This document shows positions 6,240 through 7,149 of a stretch of 7,149 nt of DNA, piece by piece. This stretch comes from Bryobacteraceae bacterium (GTDB lineage: Bacteria; Acidobacteriota; Terriglobia; Bryobacterales; Bryobacteraceae), in NCBI GenBank assembly GCA_025929455.1, contig JAICMB010000167.1:1-7149 (forward strand). Direction: 5' to 3'. Made by a program: the position numbers and the translations under genes. Positions within the stretch are counted from its first letter, which is position 1. Each line of letters opens with the position of its first letter. The notes beneath the pieces were generated by a model, which saw nothing but the letters and a program-made list of their open reading frames with translations, searched no databases and was not told the DNA's origin.

Positions 6240-7149
6240 CTCCCGCCATTTTAGACAAACTGCGAGGACAACTGATCGTTTCCTGCCAGGCGCGCGAAGG
6301 CGACGCTTTCTACGGCCCGGAGTTCATGGCGAAGTTCGCCATCGCGGCGGTGGAGGCGGGTGCGGCAGGCATCCGCGCAAACGGTGCCGGGGACATTCGC
6401 GCCATCCGCTCGCGAGTCGACCTGCCGCTCATCGGCATTGCGAAGCAAACCTGGAGCGACGGCCGCATCCTCATTACTCCGACTTTCGAGTCAGCTAAGG
6501 CTATTGTTGACGCCGGCGCCGCCATCGTTGCGCTCGATTGCACGGCACGTGGCGTCGCAACCGGCGCGCTGGACCGTCTGCGGCGCATTCGATCGGAACT
6601 GGGCGTCCCCGTGATGGCGGACATCGCAACGGTGGAAGAAGCTCGCACGGCGGCGGATGCCGGAGCGGACCTGGTCGGCAGCACCATGCGCGGTTATACC
6701 GGCAACACGCGCGAGTGTACCGACTTCGAACCCGCCTTCATCACGGACCTTGTAAATGCGGTTGACGTCCCGGTCATCGCGGAGGGCCGCATCGCGAGCC
6801 CGGACGATGCGCGCGCGGCGATCGAAGCCGGAGCATTCGCCGTCGTTGTCGGAACGGCGATCACGGCGCCGCAAGCTCTCACGGCGCGCTTCGCACACAG
6901 CATCCGATCCGCCACCATGGAGCACGACCCCGCCCGCACGTATCTCGGCATCGATCTCGGCTCCACGAATACGAAATTCGGCGCGGTATCCGGCGACGGC
7001 AGGTTATTGTTCTCCGGTGTAGCGCCAACCCCGGCTACCGGTCGCGATGCGTTGCTCGCGCATCTCGCGGAGATCGCGCGCCGCTGCGTCGAGCAGGCGG
7101 CCGGACACAACCCCGTGGCGCTCGGAATCGCGACCGGCGGCTGGGTCGA
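6236..7149 (+). CDS. nanEK: Bifunctional N-acetylmannosamine-6-phosphate 2-epimerase / N-acetylmannosamine kinase (3' end cut by window)
   Basis: Two-domain enzyme of amino-sugar catabolism: the NanK part should phosphorylate N-acetylmannosamine with ATP, and the NanE part should epimerise the 6-phosphate to N-acetylglucosamine 6-phosphate. Residues 1-225 form a NanE TIM barrel: GQLIVSCQ (11-18), GAAGIRANG with Arg47, IGIAK with Lys70, MADI with Asp129, VGSTMRGYT (147-155), VIAEGR with Glu183, and VVVGTAIT. The Lys and Glu align with the acid/base pair known in NanE. After a short linker (226-234), YLGIDLGSTNTKFGAV (236-251) is the phosphate-binding loop of a ROK-family kinase, and ALGIATGGWV begins the next ROK strand before the window ends at codon 304. 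The start ATG overlaps the transporter stop (ATGA) and lacks its own strong ribosome site, so translation is probably coupled. NanE call very secure. The ROK domain is certain as a family but its NanK specificity is inferred from the fusion; fused NanE/NanK enzymes are known in some proteobacteria. Confidence 0.92.
   Translation, partial: MTPAILDKLRGQLIVSCQAREGDAFYGPEFMAKFAIAAVEAGAAGIRANGAGDIRAIRSRVDLPLIGIAKQTWSDGRILITPTFESAKAIVDAGAAIVALDCTARGVATGALDRLRRIRSELGVPVMADIATVEEARTAADAGADLVGSTMRGYTGNTRECTDFEPAFITDLVNAVDVPVIAEGRIASPDDARAAIEAGAFAVVVGTAITAPQALTARFAHSIRSATMEHDPARTYLGIDLGSTNTKFGAVSGDGRLLFSGVAPTPATGRDALLAHLAEIARRCVEQAAGHNPVALGIATGGWV

Overview
This GC-rich window is packed with protein-coding genes and has no RNA genes, insertion sequences or CRISPR arrays that I can see. 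The likely source is a Gram-negative bacterium of the Acidobacteriota, possibly a Solibacter/Bryobacter relative. The reason is the 1052-residue Oar-like TonB-dependent receptor with an N-terminal carboxypeptidase-regulatory-like domain, a type greatly expanded in that phylum. The signal-peptide-bearing SixA-type histidine phosphatase and the overall codon style also fit. This placement is inference.

Two divergent transcription units flank a 63-base intergenic region (2003-2065). On the minus strand, a histidine phosphatase whose C-terminal third resembles the protease inhibitor emfourin (2002 to 1055) is followed after 63 bases by a protealysin-like M4 metallopeptidase (991 to the left edge, cut off near its C-terminus). 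Emfourins are known partners of protealysin-like proteases, so this looks like an inhibitor/protease operon. Its unusual feature is that the inhibitor is fused in frame to a secreted-type phosphatase. A GTG codon at the inhibitor boundary carries a perfectly spaced Shine-Dalgarno sequence, so a free inhibitor may also be made.

On the plus strand three tightly packed genes run rightward: the TonB-dependent receptor (2066-5224), a RhaT-family sugar transporter (5232-6239, 7 bases later), and a NanE-NanK bifunctional enzyme (6236 to the right edge, overlapping by ATGA). Together they suggest uptake of an amino sugar across the outer membrane, transport across the inner membrane, and phosphorylation/epimerisation of N-acetylmannosamine to N-acetylglucosamine 6-phosphate. 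The right edge cuts NanK after about 70 residues. Almost every base is coding; no gene-free stretch exceeds 63 bases.
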